DNA from: Gammaproteobacteria bacterium
GTDB taxonomy: Bacteria; Pseudomonadota; Gammaproteobacteria; Steroidobacterales; Steroidobacteraceae
Direction of reading: 5' to 3'
NCBI GenBank assembly: GCA_021323735.1
Contig: JAJPKM010000041.1
Location: 48,882-112,881 of the forward strand
Length of the DNA: 64,000 nucleotides
A program made the position numbers and the translations under genes. The notes below the pieces were generated by a model that saw only the letters and a list, made by a program, of their open reading frames with translations, was not told the origin of the DNA and searched no databases. This document shows positions 52,515-61,304 of this stretch, in pieces (within the stretch, counting starts at the first letter, position 1; the number at the start of each line of letters is the position of its first letter).

Positions 52515-52621
52515 GCGGAGTCTTGATTAGCTGACCGTCGCGAACATCAGCCTTCCGGAACCGACCCGCACCGAGGGCAATGTTGCAATTGTGGCGGCAC
52601 ATTGAGAGTAGATTGTCGAGT

Positions 52622-53317
52622 ATGACATCATCAAACTCCGTTTTGACGTTCAAGGGCTTTGCGCTGCTTTACCTGCTCGGCGGTTGTCCTCCTGGTGTTG
52701 CCGAATCGACCGGCGAAATACTCACGGCCACACCCCACATATGCGTGGTCATCGCACCCGGCGAAGTGCGACCCGAGTTCGGGTGTTTCAAGATTGGCAG
52801 TGCGAAGGATCTCAATTTGAAGCGGGCGGCTATTTATTGGCATCTCTATACTTTTCCCAACAGGACGGCTGCCGACACTGCCAAAACTCGGAGCGGTATT
52901 GTTGTGGAGGAAGATGGGCGTGTATGGCTTTCTGAATTTGGGTCGAGAAATCGGCCTTCGAATGGCGGCCAACAGATTGCGGTTGTAGGTCCGTTGAAGC
53001 TCTTACCCGCGGTGAGCTATACCGCCGAGATCGCCTATTCAGTCATGCAGCCTAATGATCACTCTCGGGTGCATACGCACTCCGGGCCCGAAGCTTGGTA
53101 CGTACTCTCGGGAGCTCAGTGCTTGAGAACTCCGAGTGGTAACCGTAGCGCGCGTGCGGGGGCCACAATGTCGGTAACGCCAAACCTTCCGATGGAATTG
53201 AGCGTGACTGGAACCGATGTCGCGAGGTCTCTGACTCTCGTCATACATGATTCGACTCAGGAATTTGGGACAGCGTCGGATTGGAAGCCAACCGACGCAT
53301 GTCGGCCTGTGGGCTAA
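52622..53317 (+). CDS. Secreted cupin-domain protein
   Basis: 231-aa protein. The N-terminus has a hydrophobic segment (FALLYLLGG) ahead of a cysteine, so it may be a lipoprotein or be exported. A cupin motif is visible in the C-terminal half: HSRVHTHSGPEAWYVLSGAQCL supplies the first-motif His, His and Glu. MELSVTG follows where motif 2 would be, without a clear second His. Enzyme activity, if any, cannot be assigned. The gene lies 17 bases from the convergent mannose-isomerase stop. Its base composition is lower in GC than its neighbours, which could mean separate ancestry. Confidence 0.75.
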   Translation: MTSSNSVLTFKGFALLYLLGGCPPGVAESTGEILTATPHICVVIAPGEVRPEFGCFKIGSAKDLNLKRAAIYWHLYTFPNRTAADTAKTRSGIVVEEDGRVWLSEFGSRNRPSNGGQQIAVVGPLKLLPAVSYTAEIAYSVMQPNDHSRVHTHSGPEAWYVLSGAQCLRTPSGNRSARAGATMSVTPNLPMELSVTGTDVARSLTLVIHDSTQEFGTASDWKPTDACRPVG

Positions 53318-53333
53318 TCGTACCGTTGGTGTT

Positions 53334-54515
53334 TTACCGCAGTACCCGCAACACGTCGTAGCACGCGCCCATCGTGTGGTAGTCTACCTTGCCGGCAGGG
53401 CTCTTCTCATCACTGTACTTGTGGTTATGGCGATCAAGGATGCGGTACCAGGCTCCGTGGCGGTGGTCCACAAAATGCTTCCAGGAATAACTCCACAGAC
53501 GCTCGTACCAGTCCCAGTAGGATGGGGTGCCGGTGCACACCGCGAGGCGAGCGGCAGCCGCCAGAGACTCCGCCTGCACCCAGAAGTACTTGTCGCTGTC
53601 GCAGATGGTCCCATCCGGCGCGAAGCCGTAGTAGATGCCGCCGTATTCGGCATCCCAGGCGCGACCGAGAGCTGTGTCGAACAGGCGCAGAGCGGTCGGT
53701 AGTATCCAGTAATCCTGGCGATGGCTGTTCAGAGTCAGCAGCAGCTTGGCCCATTCCGTCTGATGTCCGGGCTGAAAGCCCCACGGACGGAACAGATGGC
53801 GAGGATTGTCGCGGTTGTAGAGCCAGTCCGGCTCCCAATCGCTGCCATAGTGCTCCCAAACCAGGCCGCCGCTTTTCGCCGCCTGGCGACGCGTCACGTT
53901 GTCGGCCAGCTGATAGGCGCGCTCGAGATAGCGGCCTTCTTGAGTCGCCTCGAAGGCGGCCAGCATGGCCTCGCACATGTGCATGTTGGGATTCTGGCCG
54001 CGATAGACCGAGATATTCCAATCCGCATCCGCCTCATCGCTGTACAGTCCGACCCGCGGGTCCCAAAATCGCGTTTGCAGGAGCTGCCAAGTCTCTTCGA
54101 CCCAGGGTGCCGCTTCGTGGATGCCTGCCGCCAGGGCATGTGAGTAGGCTAGCAACACGAACGCGAGACCATAGCAATGATTGGTGCGGTCTTGCGGTTG
54201 ATGGCCCTTGAGTGTCCAAGCGTAGCCGCCGGTCCGCGGGTCGCGATGCACGTCGCGTAAATACCGCAGGCCGTGATATGCGCCTTGCAGGTATTCAGAC
54301 CGACCGAACGTGCGCGCCGCCATGGCGTAGTTGAAAATGAAGCGGGTGCTGCTCACCAGATGGCGATGATCCGGCTCATAGATCGTGCCGTCGTCTTTGA
54401 AATAATGAAAAAAGCCTCCGGTGGGATCTATCGCCCGAGGGTGATAGAAGGCCATCGTCTGCTCGATGTGCCCGAGCAGGAAGCTTGGGGAGCGGAAATC
54501 CGGCGATTCAGTCAT
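53334..54515 (-). CDS. AGE-family D-mannose isomerase (N-acylglucosamine 2-epimerase fold)
   Basis: 393-aa (alpha/alpha)6-barrel protein of the AGE superfamily, subgroup annotated as mannose isomerase, interconverting D-mannose and D-fructose in the cytoplasm. Conserved elements with likely catalytic residues are SSTRFIFNYAMAAR, GQNPNMHMCEAMLAAFEAT, RPWGFQPGHQTEWAKLLLTL and KVDYHTMGACYDVLRVL, which together supply the family's His and Glu residues. Alternatives are a sulfoquinovose isomerase (YihS) or a true 2-epimerase; the adjacent fructokinase-like gene favours mannose to fructose. It is the last gene of a leftward operon, overlapping the kinase stop by four bases. Confidence 0.88.
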   Translation of the reverse strand: MTESPDFRSPSFLLGHIEQTMAFYHPRAIDPTGGFFHYFKDDGTIYEPDHRHLVSSTRFIFNYAMAARTFGRSEYLQGAYHGLRYLRDVHRDPRTGGYAWTLKGHQPQDRTNHCYGLAFVLLAYSHALAAGIHEAAPWVEETWQLLQTRFWDPRVGLYSDEADADWNISVYRGQNPNMHMCEAMLAAFEATQEGRYLERAYQLADNVTRRQAAKSGGLVWEHYGSDWEPDWLYNRDNPRHLFRPWGFQPGHQTEWAKLLLTLNSHRQDYWILPTALRLFDTALGRAWDAEYGGIYYGFAPDGTICDSDKYFWVQAESLAAAARLAVCTGTPSYWDWYERLWSYSWKHFVDHRHGAWYRILDRHNHKYSDEKSPAGKVDYHTMGACYDVLRVLR

Positions 54516-55483
54516 GGCTGCACCCGCAGCAGCTCTTCCACATCACTCAGCACCGGCATGGCCGCGAAGGCTCCGCGGCGGGTGACCGTGAAGGCGCCAC
54601 ACGCGGCGGCAAATGACAGTGCTTCGCGAAACCGGGAGGGGTCGGCAGCCAGCGTTGCCAGATCCGGTACCCCGATCCCCGAGCGCACCAACCAATACAA
54701 CAGCCCGCCCACGAAAGCGTCCCCGGCTGCCGTCGTGTCCGCCGCGAGCACCCGGAATGTCGGCATGGTGCCTCGCGCGGTACGCGTGAAATAGCGAATC
54801 GGTGCCGCGCCGTCGGTCACTAGAAGCAGCTGAGCGTTCCCCTTCCATAACTGTTGCAATACGCCGCCCGCTCCGTTGAGCGGTTTTTCCAGAAAATCGA
54901 ACTCCACGGCGCTGAGCTTCACCAAATCCGCCGCGTGTAGCGCCTGCCAGACTCGCGGCCGCGCATCCATGTCGCGCGGCCACAGACTTGGCCGCAGATT
55001 GAGATCGAAGCTCACCAGGACACCGGCAGCACGAGCGCGCTGCATGCCGATCAGCGTAGTCTCGGCGCTGGCTTCCTCGGTCATGCTGTTGGAGCAAGCG
55101 TGCAATACCGAGGCGGTCTCGAAGCAGGCCGGATCGAAGTGCTCGGGACGGAACAATAGGTCTGCGGCTGGCGGGCGGTAGAAACTGAAATGCCGCTCGC
55201 CGTCCGCATCCAGCGACACGAACGCTAGTGCGGTGTTGGCAGCGCCGGTGCGCCGAACATAGTGAGTGTCCACGCCCGCCTGCTGCAGATTGCGCAGCAG
55301 GAAGTCTCCGAACATGTCCTCGCCGAGCATCCCGACAAAGGCGGCAGAGCCACCCAGGCGCGCTACCGCGACAGCGACATTGGCGGGTGCACCGCCGGCA
55401 TATTGCGTGAACTGCGGCGGAGCCGTGGAGGGTTGCCCCAGAAAATCAATCAGTGCTTCGCCGAAGCAGACGATTTGTCCCAT
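54512..55483 (-). CDS. PfkB family sugar kinase (fructokinase-like)
   Basis: About 323-aa ribokinase/PfkB kinase. Typical segments are GEALIDFLG, QYAGGAPANVAVAVARLGG, and the C-terminal ATP/catalytic motif DTTAAGDAFVGGLLYWL with the base Asp. The order and length fit fructokinases that phosphorylate D-fructose. ATG at 55483 begins MGQIVCFGE, the usual N-terminus; an earlier start at 55501 is in frame. The mannose isomerase is coupled downstream and the sugar permease is upstream, so the enzyme probably converts fructose made from mannose to fructose-6-phosphate (inference). Confidence 0.88.
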   Translation of the reverse strand: MGQIVCFGEALIDFLGQPSTAPPQFTQYAGGAPANVAVAVARLGGSAAFVGMLGEDMFGDFLLRNLQQAGVDTHYVRRTGAANTALAFVSLDADGERHFSFYRPPAADLLFRPEHFDPACFETASVLHACSNSMTEEASAETTLIGMQRARAAGVLVSFDLNLRPSLWPRDMDARPRVWQALHAADLVKLSAVEFDFLEKPLNGAGGVLQQLWKGNAQLLLVTDGAAPIRYFTRTARGTMPTFRVLAADTTAAGDAFVGGLLYWLVRSGIGVPDLATLAADPSRFREALSFAAACGAFTVTRRGAFAAMPVLSDVEELLRVQP

Positions 55484-55501
55484 GCGAGTCTCTCGTGGCA
55501 T

Positions 55502-56836
55502 TCAGGCGTCCGCGAGTACGTACCGCGATCCTTTGAGGCCGTAGAATACAATGTAGAGGTAGCACAGCAGCGGCAGGATGAAGGCATTCTGCACGCCGAA
55601 TGCATCCGCCAGTGCGCCTTGCAGGACCGGGACGACTGCGCCCCCGACGATCGCCATGACCAGGAGACTCGAGGCTCGGCCCGTATGGCTCCCCATTTTC
55701 TCGATCCCTAAAGTAAAAATGTTGGGGAACATGATCGAGTTGAATGCGCCGATGGCGACCACGCTGCACACGGCGATCAGCCCGTGAGACAGCATCGTCG
55801 TGAGGACCAACGCAGCCGCGATCGATGCGAATATGTAGAGCAGCGAGCGCGCCTCCACCTTCTGAAGGAGCGCCGCGCCGACGAAGCGCCCGATCATGGC
55901 GCATCCCCAGTAGTAGGAAACGAAGTTCGCGGCCTGAGCTTGCGGCATGTTGCCGATCGAGGGCTGCGCGATGTAGTTGATCAGGAAGCTGCCGATAGAA
56001 ACTTCGGCGCCGACGTACAGAAAAATGCCGATCGCGCCGAATCGCACCTGTGGGTGGCGGAGCGTCTCCCCAATCGAGTGACGCGATTGTTCCCCTGCCG
56101 CGCCCTGCCCTTGCAGTTTCGGCAAGCGAAACAGGTGGACGATCAGCGCGAGCATGAACAGCGAAGCTGCGATGCCCAGATAGGGCCCCTGCACGGCGTG
56201 CGCCTGCTGCGTGTGATAGGCGGCCTGTGCCGCTGAGCCAAGCCTACCCAGTTCCGAGACGCCCAACACCGTGCCGGAGAGGATCAGCAGGCCACCGAAC
56301 TGGGGCGCAAGAGTGGTGCCGACGGAGTTGAAGGCCTGCGACAGGTTGAGGCGGCTGGACGCGGTGCGTTCAGGCCCGAGCAGGGCGACGTAGGCGTTGG
56401 CGGCCACTTGCAGCAGCGTGATACCCGAGGCGAGCACGAACAGTGCCGTGAGGAATACACCGTAGGAAGCGAGCGCGGCGGCTGGATAAAACAAGGCCGC
56501 CCCCACTCCCGCAACGCACAGGCCGACGATGATACTGCGCTTGTAACCCAGCGAGGAAACAACTCGTCCGGAGGGCAAGGACATCAGGAAATATGCGCCG
56601 AAAAAGCAGAACTGGATGAGCATGACCTGGGCGTAGTTGAGCGCAAACAGCGCCTTCAGATGAGGTATCAGTACATCGTTCAATGCCGTGATGAACCCCC
56701 ACATGAAGAAGATGCCGGTCAGCACGCAGAACGCGAGGCGGTTAGTGACCTCGGGCGCCGTGCCCGGGTTTCGATCGGTGGTTGTGTCAATCCGCTGCAT
56801 ATCCATGAGGGCGCGACCTTGCGATGTTGAATCCAT
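55502..56836 (-). CDS. Sugar MFS transporter of the GluP/FucP family
   Basis: 444-aa permease of the FucP/GluP/NagP family, moving hexoses by proton symport. Evidence is GIFFMWGFITALNDVLIPHLKALFALNYAQVMLIQFCFFGAYFLMSLPSG, the hallmark first loop, VAANAYVALLGPERTASSRLNLSQAFNSVGTTLAP, and GAFNSIMFPNIFTLGIEKMG near the C-terminus. The usual FucP Asp/Glu positions (Asn-Asp in TALND) are retained. The start is uncertain among ATGs at 56836, 56806 and 56800. It lies 12 bases downstream of lacI and 18 bases upstream of the kinase gene. Confidence 0.92.
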   Translation of the reverse strand: MDSTSQGRALMDMQRIDTTTDRNPGTAPEVTNRLAFCVLTGIFFMWGFITALNDVLIPHLKALFALNYAQVMLIQFCFFGAYFLMSLPSGRVVSSLGYKRSIIVGLCVAGVGAALFYPAAALASYGVFLTALFVLASGITLLQVAANAYVALLGPERTASSRLNLSQAFNSVGTTLAPQFGGLLILSGTVLGVSELGRLGSAAQAAYHTQQAHAVQGPYLGIAASLFMLALIVHLFRLPKLQGQGAAGEQSRHSIGETLRHPQVRFGAIGIFLYVGAEVSIGSFLINYIAQPSIGNMPQAQAANFVSYYWGCAMIGRFVGAALLQKVEARSLLYIFASIAAALVLTTMLSHGLIAVCSVVAIGAFNSIMFPNIFTLGIEKMGSHTGRASSLLVMAIVGGAVVPVLQGALADAFGVQNAFILPLLCYLYIVFYGLKGSRYVLADA

Positions 56837-56848
56837 CCGCCTGCAATC

Positions 56849-57895
56849 TCAGGCGGCGAGAGGTGGTGGCGGACAGGTACTGTGGCGGACCTTGAGCGTC
56901 ACCGAGGCCACGATCCGTTGCCGCGCTCGCTGCGGCGCTTCCAGGCGCCCCAGCAGGAGCTCCGCCGCTCGCTGGCCCAGTCCGCGCGGGTCCGCCGCAA
57001 TGGTTGTCAGCGCCGGAGCAGCGACCGCGGCTTCGGCAATGTCGTCAAAGCCAGTGACGGCGAAGTCCTTGCCCACTCGCACGTCTTTCGCTGCCAGCCC
57101 GTTCATGACGCCCAAGGCAACGGCATCGTTGTAACAGACCGCTGCCGTTGGAGAAGGGGCACCCGTGGGCAGCAGCAGGCGGGTGCTGGCGGCTGCATCC
57201 AGCCGAGTCGGTGCGCACTCCACCAGCCAGCCGGCATCGGGCTCGACCCCCGCGGCGCGCAGGGCCTCCGTATAACCGAGTCGCCGTTGCTTGCAGGAGC
57301 TGGACGTGGTGTGGCCGCCGACGAACGCAATGCGCCGGTGTCCGAGCTGCAGCAGATGCTCGGTCGCCAGGCGCGCGCCGCGCCGATTGTCCAACACCAG
57401 AAAATCCCACTGCGTGCGGCTCAACTCACGGTTGAACACCAGCACATGGGCCTGTTCGCCGAGCAGGTCCTGCAACGCCTGCGAGTCGCTCAACTCAGCC
57501 GGCGACAAGATGAATCCGGCAGGACGGTGTTCTAGCAGCGAGGACAGCACCCGCTGCTGCCGCTCGGGAGATTCGCTGGTGCCACCGAGCAATGTCACGT
57601 AGCCGGCCTGCGCCAGGGCCTCATCCACTCCGGCCGCAAACTCGGCGAAAAAGGGATTGGAAAGATCGTTGATCAGCAGCGCGACCGTGCTCGAGGTCTG
57701 GCGGCGCAGATTGGCAGCGCCGCGATTATAGACATAGCCCTGGCGTTTGAGCTCTGTCAGCACTCGGGCGCGAGTCTTATGGTTCACCAGCGGGCTGTCG
57801 CGCATCGCCAGTGAAACGGTTGCCGAAGATACGCCGCAGACCTCCGCGATGTCAGCCAGCCGCACGCGGCGCGGCGCCGGGCGACCGGCGCTCAT
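56849..57895 (-). CDS. LacI-family transcriptional repressor
   Basis: 348-aa regulator. An N-terminal LacI helix-turn-helix (VRLADIAEVCGVSSATVSLAMRDSPLVNHKTRARVLTEL) with a hinge helix (RGAANLRRQTSSTVALLI) is followed by a periplasmic-binding-like effector domain with LLINDLSNPFFAEFAAGV. It heads the leftward operon (lacI-permease-kinase-isomerase) and is divergent from the TonB/GH47 operon, so it is the likely local repressor for both. The ATG at 57895 is used; a TTG at 57919 would add eight residues. The effector is probably a mannose or fructose derivative, but that is inferred. Confidence 0.93.
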   Translation of the reverse strand: MSAGRPAPRRVRLADIAEVCGVSSATVSLAMRDSPLVNHKTRARVLTELKRQGYVYNRGAANLRRQTSSTVALLINDLSNPFFAEFAAGVDEALAQAGYVTLLGGTSESPERQQRVLSSLLEHRPAGFILSPAELSDSQALQDLLGEQAHVLVFNRELSRTQWDFLVLDNRRGARLATEHLLQLGHRRIAFVGGHTTSSSCKQRRLGYTEALRAAGVEPDAGWLVECAPTRLDAAASTRLLLPTGAPSPTAAVCYNDAVALGVMNGLAAKDVRVGKDFAVTGFDDIAEAAVAAPALTTIAADPRGLGQRAAELLLGRLEAPQRARQRIVASVTLKVRHSTCPPPPLAA

Positions 57896-57984
57896 TGCCG
57901 CACTGCTTGGCCGATACAACTAGCCCCTGGACACATACGACACAATGACAGCGCGATCCGCTTATCCATTTTCTTGCTGGTTCC

Positions 57985-57998
57985 TTAAATCGATTTAA
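57985..57998. promoter_or_regulatory. Putative LacI operator O1, upstream of lacI
   Basis: TTAAATCGATTTAA is a perfect 14-bp palindrome with the central CG typical of LacI/GalR operators. It lies 90 bases before the lacI start codon and shares its AATCGATT core with the two sites near the TonB gene, suggesting autoregulation of the leftward operon. Confidence 0.7.
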
Positions 57999-58341
57999 AA
58001 GTAGATTACTCCGGCGCGTATGTCAAACAGCGCGGCAGATGCTAAGCACCCAATACCCGCCGACTCCGACCGGTCTGGCAGGGAACAACGGTGATGCCGA
58101 ACCGCAAACCTCTCTTGCCCTGCGGCGATCTCAATCACGAGCAGATTTTGGCTGGCGTTGAACTTCGTTTCATCATGCAATCACAGTCGGACAAGGCCTG
58201 GGCCATGGGAGCGCACGAGGGGCGTACTCCACGACTGGGTACCGCCGGTAGCGTCCCCGGGCACAGTGAAATGACCCCAAAACGCTCCTGCTGGGGCCCT
58301 CCCCGCGCAGTTTGCCAAGACTTTGAAATTCAGCTTGCCAA

Positions 58342-58375
58342 TTTCAATCGATTTAGATAGATTTCAATCGATTTA
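58342..58375. promoter_or_regulatory. Putative tandem LacI operators O2 and O3, upstream of the TonB receptor
   Basis: The 14-base sequence TTTCAATCGATTTA occurs twice, at 58342-58355 and 58362-58375. The copies are exactly 20 bp apart, so on nearly the same DNA face. Both carry the AATCGATT core found near lacI. They end about 38 bases before the TonB start codon, a place where bound repressor would block the promoter or early transcription. Confidence 0.72.
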
Positions 58376-58412
58376 GTTTTTTCTATAAGAAATGCAAAAC
58401 TGGGAGAGGACC

Positions 58413-61304
58413 ATGCAAACCGCGATCCTGCGCGCGCTTCGCGTATTCATTCTTATCGGAGTACCCATCTACGGCGTGGTCGCTACGGCCGGCGAGCTTC
58501 CGACGTCGAGCGATTCATCGACAAACGTCCGCGTCGCGCTCGCGACGAGCAATGACGACTCAACCGCGGGACCGGCAACTCGCAAGTCCGACGACATCAA
58601 CGAAATCGTGGTGACCGGTTCGTTGATTCGGCAGAAGGCGGGGGACTCCGTTTCACCCGTGACCACGATCACGTCCGCTGAAATCGAAGATCAGGGGTTC
58701 GCCAGCGTTTACGACGCCTTGCGTAACCTGCCGATTGCGAGCGGGGGCGGGATCGATTCCCAGGGCACCGGCGGGTTCACGCCGGCGGCCAACGCGATTA
58801 GTCTGTTTGGACTCGATCCCAGCTTCACGCTGACGCTGCTGAACGGCCGCCCGGTGGCGGATTATCCGCTGCCGAACAACGGCGTGAGCGACATTACCGA
58901 TTTGGCCAACCTTCCCGTTGGGTTGATCGACCATATCGATATTCTGACCGGCGCCCAGTCCTCGATCTATGGCTCCTCCGCGATCGCAGGTGTGGTCAAT
59001 GTCGTGCTGAAGGACAAGGTGGATGGCACCTACGCTAGCGTTCGTGACGGTGGCTATTCCATAGGCGGCGGGCGCAACCAGCGGGTGCAGCTGTTCAGCG
59101 GCTTCAACCGGGACAATTTCGAGGCCATTTACGGCTTCGAGTACACCCATCAGCAGGAGCTCCTGCAGAACCGCGACCCCGGCCTGTCCCGGATCGCGCC
59201 AGGCCAGTACGATCCGCGGAATTTCCTGAGTGAGTCCCGGGACCCGAACACCTTCGGCTTCTTGGGCTATAACGATCCGGGAGCGGCTGCATGCGCCAAA
59301 CTGGGTAACTTGTTCGGCGGTACATTGAGTTACCAGCACCGCCCCGGATTTGGCAACTACTGCGGCAGTCCCGCGACCGGTTTCAACAGCATCATCAATG
59401 CCGACAACAAGCTCAATGGTCTGCTGACTCTCAAGTACCACATCACGGACCACATGACCGCCTATACGGAGTTTCTGTATGGCCGCAGCGCGCCGGCCTA
59501 CTCCGGGGGCCTGCCGTTCTGGAGCACGTTTGGGTCGCCGGCTACCTTCGGCGGCTTTTTTTTCAACAAGAACACGCAGAATTACCAGTTATGGCAGCGT
59601 GAGTTTGCGCCGGAGGAAGTTGGGGGTTGGAACGGCGAAAACCAGCACGTCTATACGCAGGAGTTAAACGGCTCGGCCGGCCTGAAGGGCACCATCGGCG
59701 ATTCGGGATACAACTACGACCTGTACTATCACTACTCGCAGGAAAATACGCACTATGTCTCGACCTCGGGCAACTTCAAGGATAACCTGATCAACAATTA
59801 CTATCTCGGACCGCAACTGGGTACCGATGCCAATGGTATTGGGATTTTCGCGCCGAATCCGGCGACCCTTTATACGGCTCTGACACCTGCCCAGTACTCC
59901 AGTCTCGTGGGAGCCCGGTCGGAGTTCTCGGTGGCCACGAAGCATGACATCACGCTGAATATCGACAATCCGAAGCTGTTCTCCCTGCCGGCCGGCGACG
60001 TCGGCGGTGGTGCAGTGGTGCAATATGGCGGCGATAGCGTGCATGCGCCGCCTGACCCGAATGCTCTGGCGGGAGAGTTCGACGGCGTCACGGAACGTCC
60101 GAATTCCGCGGGCAGTCGCAGTTACTACGCGGCAGGCGGCGAGCTCAAGGTGCCCCTGCTGAGCAAGCTCACCGCGGACCTATCCGGTCGCTACGATCAC
60201 TACGATATTCAAGGGGGAACGGGTTATGGAGGTAGTAGCTCGTCCGGGAAATTCACGTACAAGGCCGGGCTCGAGTTCCGCCCATTCCAGGACCTGCTGT
60301 TCCGCGCGGCCTATGCGACGGCTTTCCGCACGCCCGACCTGTTTTACCTGTTCGAAGGGCCGACCTCGTCGTTCGGCGGCGTGACCGACTGGTTCCAGTG
60401 CCGCCAGGCTGGGTATACGTCGGCGAATATCACGCAGTGTCCGCTCGACGGGCAGGTGACTCCCCGCACCGTCTCTTCGGGGAGTACCACGCTTAAGAAC
60501 GTAACGGCAAAAACGCTCAATTACGGTTTTGTCTGGTCAGCCCTGGAGAATCACCTGCGATGGTCGGTTGACTACAACCGGGTGGATATCTCGAACGAGG
60601 TCCAGACGATCAACACCGATACCTTGCTGCAGACGGAGGCCAATTGCCGGCTCGGCCAGTCCCAAGGCGGGCAGCCGTTCAACATCAATTCCCCCACTTG
60701 CCAGAACGCCCTGGCGCTGATCCAGCGTCAGACGCCCAACGGCCCGCTCGACCCGTTGAGCCTTACGCAGATTAGTGCCATTCCGATCAATATTGCCCTC
60801 GAGCACGAGTCCGGTATCCAGACAGCCGCCCGCTATAGCTGGGGAACGGATGCGTTCGGCAGCTTCTCGCTCGGCGTGAGCTACTTCCGTCAGCTGCAGC
60901 ACACGGTCGAGGAAATCGCGGGGGACGCGCCTCTAAACCTCTTGTGCTGCGGCAATATCCACAATGTGCCGAATAACGCGGAGTTCGAGAACACCACCGC
61001 CGCGGACGCGGTCTGGAACATCGGCCGGTTCAGCACGACGCTGCACGGTACGCGCTACGGGTCGACATTCCCCGCGGTGGGCGCCTCGGCCTCCATATCG
61101 CCGTGGACCCTCGTGAATGCCAGTGAAAAGATCGAGCTGGTACCCAATGTCTACCTGCAGCTGATCGTCAACAATATCGCCAACAAGCAGCCGCCTCGGG
61201 ATCCCACCAACAACTTCTATCCGTACTTTGACACTACCTTGTATAACGCCTACGGGCGCGCGTACTGGATAGAGCTGGAAGCGAAGCTTGGGGGTAAGAA
61301 GTAA
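58413..61304 (+). CDS. TonB-dependent receptor of the LacI-controlled glycan locus
   Basis: 963-aa outer-membrane receptor. ATG at 58413 has GAGAGGA just upstream and gives a signal peptide (ILRALRVFILIGVPIYGVVATAG). A plug domain begins at DDINEIVVTGSLIRQKAGDSVSPVTTI and contains LFGLDPSFTLTLLNGRPVADY and IDILTGAQSSIYGSSAIAGVVNVVL. The long barrel ends in AYGRAYWIELEAKLGGKK. It belongs to the large oligosaccharide-uptake type of TonB receptor common in Xanthomonads and Caulobacter. Its stop overlaps the GH47 gene start (TAATG), so the two are coupled. It probably imports a mannose-containing glycan or glycopeptide (inference from neighbours). Confidence 0.94.
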   Translation: MQTAILRALRVFILIGVPIYGVVATAGELPTSSDSSTNVRVALATSNDDSTAGPATRKSDDINEIVVTGSLIRQKAGDSVSPVTTITSAEIEDQGFASVYDALRNLPIASGGGIDSQGTGGFTPAANAISLFGLDPSFTLTLLNGRPVADYPLPNNGVSDITDLANLPVGLIDHIDILTGAQSSIYGSSAIAGVVNVVLKDKVDGTYASVRDGGYSIGGGRNQRVQLFSGFNRDNFEAIYGFEYTHQQELLQNRDPGLSRIAPGQYDPRNFLSESRDPNTFGFLGYNDPGAAACAKLGNLFGGTLSYQHRPGFGNYCGSPATGFNSIINADNKLNGLLTLKYHITDHMTAYTEFLYGRSAPAYSGGLPFWSTFGSPATFGGFFFNKNTQNYQLWQREFAPEEVGGWNGENQHVYTQELNGSAGLKGTIGDSGYNYDLYYHYSQENTHYVSTSGNFKDNLINNYYLGPQLGTDANGIGIFAPNPATLYTALTPAQYSSLVGARSEFSVATKHDITLNIDNPKLFSLPAGDVGGGAVVQYGGDSVHAPPDPNALAGEFDGVTERPNSAGSRSYYAAGGELKVPLLSKLTADLSGRYDHYDIQGGTGYGGSSSSGKFTYKAGLEFRPFQDLLFRAAYATAFRTPDLFYLFEGPTSSFGGVTDWFQCRQAGYTSANITQCPLDGQVTPRTVSSGSTTLKNVTAKTLNYGFVWSALENHLRWSVDYNRVDISNEVQTINTDTLLQTEANCRLGQSQGGQPFNINSPTCQNALALIQRQTPNGPLDPLSLTQISAIPINIALEHESGIQTAARYSWGTDAFGSFSLGVSYFRQLQHTVEEIAGDAPLNLLCCGNIHNVPNNAEFENTTAADAVWNIGRFSTTLHGTRYGSTFPAVGASASISPWTLVNASEKIELVPNVYLQLIVNNIANKQPPRDPTNNFYPYFDTTLYNAYGRAYWIELEAKLGGKK

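Larger units (their letters stand above)
57896..58412. other. 517-bp regulatory gap between lacI and the TonB/GH47 operon
   Basis: No gene is supported here. It contains three AATCGATT-centred palindromes, one near lacI and two near the TonB gene. The region around 57950-58010 and 58320-58390 is markedly AT-richer than the genes, consistent with two divergent promoters. A short open frame at 58091-58360 has no family resemblance or ribosome site. Confidence 0.8.

Noticed and set aside
54512..55483. DTTAAGD instead of DTTGAGD in the PfkB kinase considered as damage
   Set aside because: An Ala at this place is common in fructokinases; the catalytic Asp and anion-hole glycine are present.
58091..58360. 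Open frame of 89 codons in the lacI-TonB gap
   Set aside because: No ribosome site, no recognisable family, biased composition, and it runs into the operator repeats.
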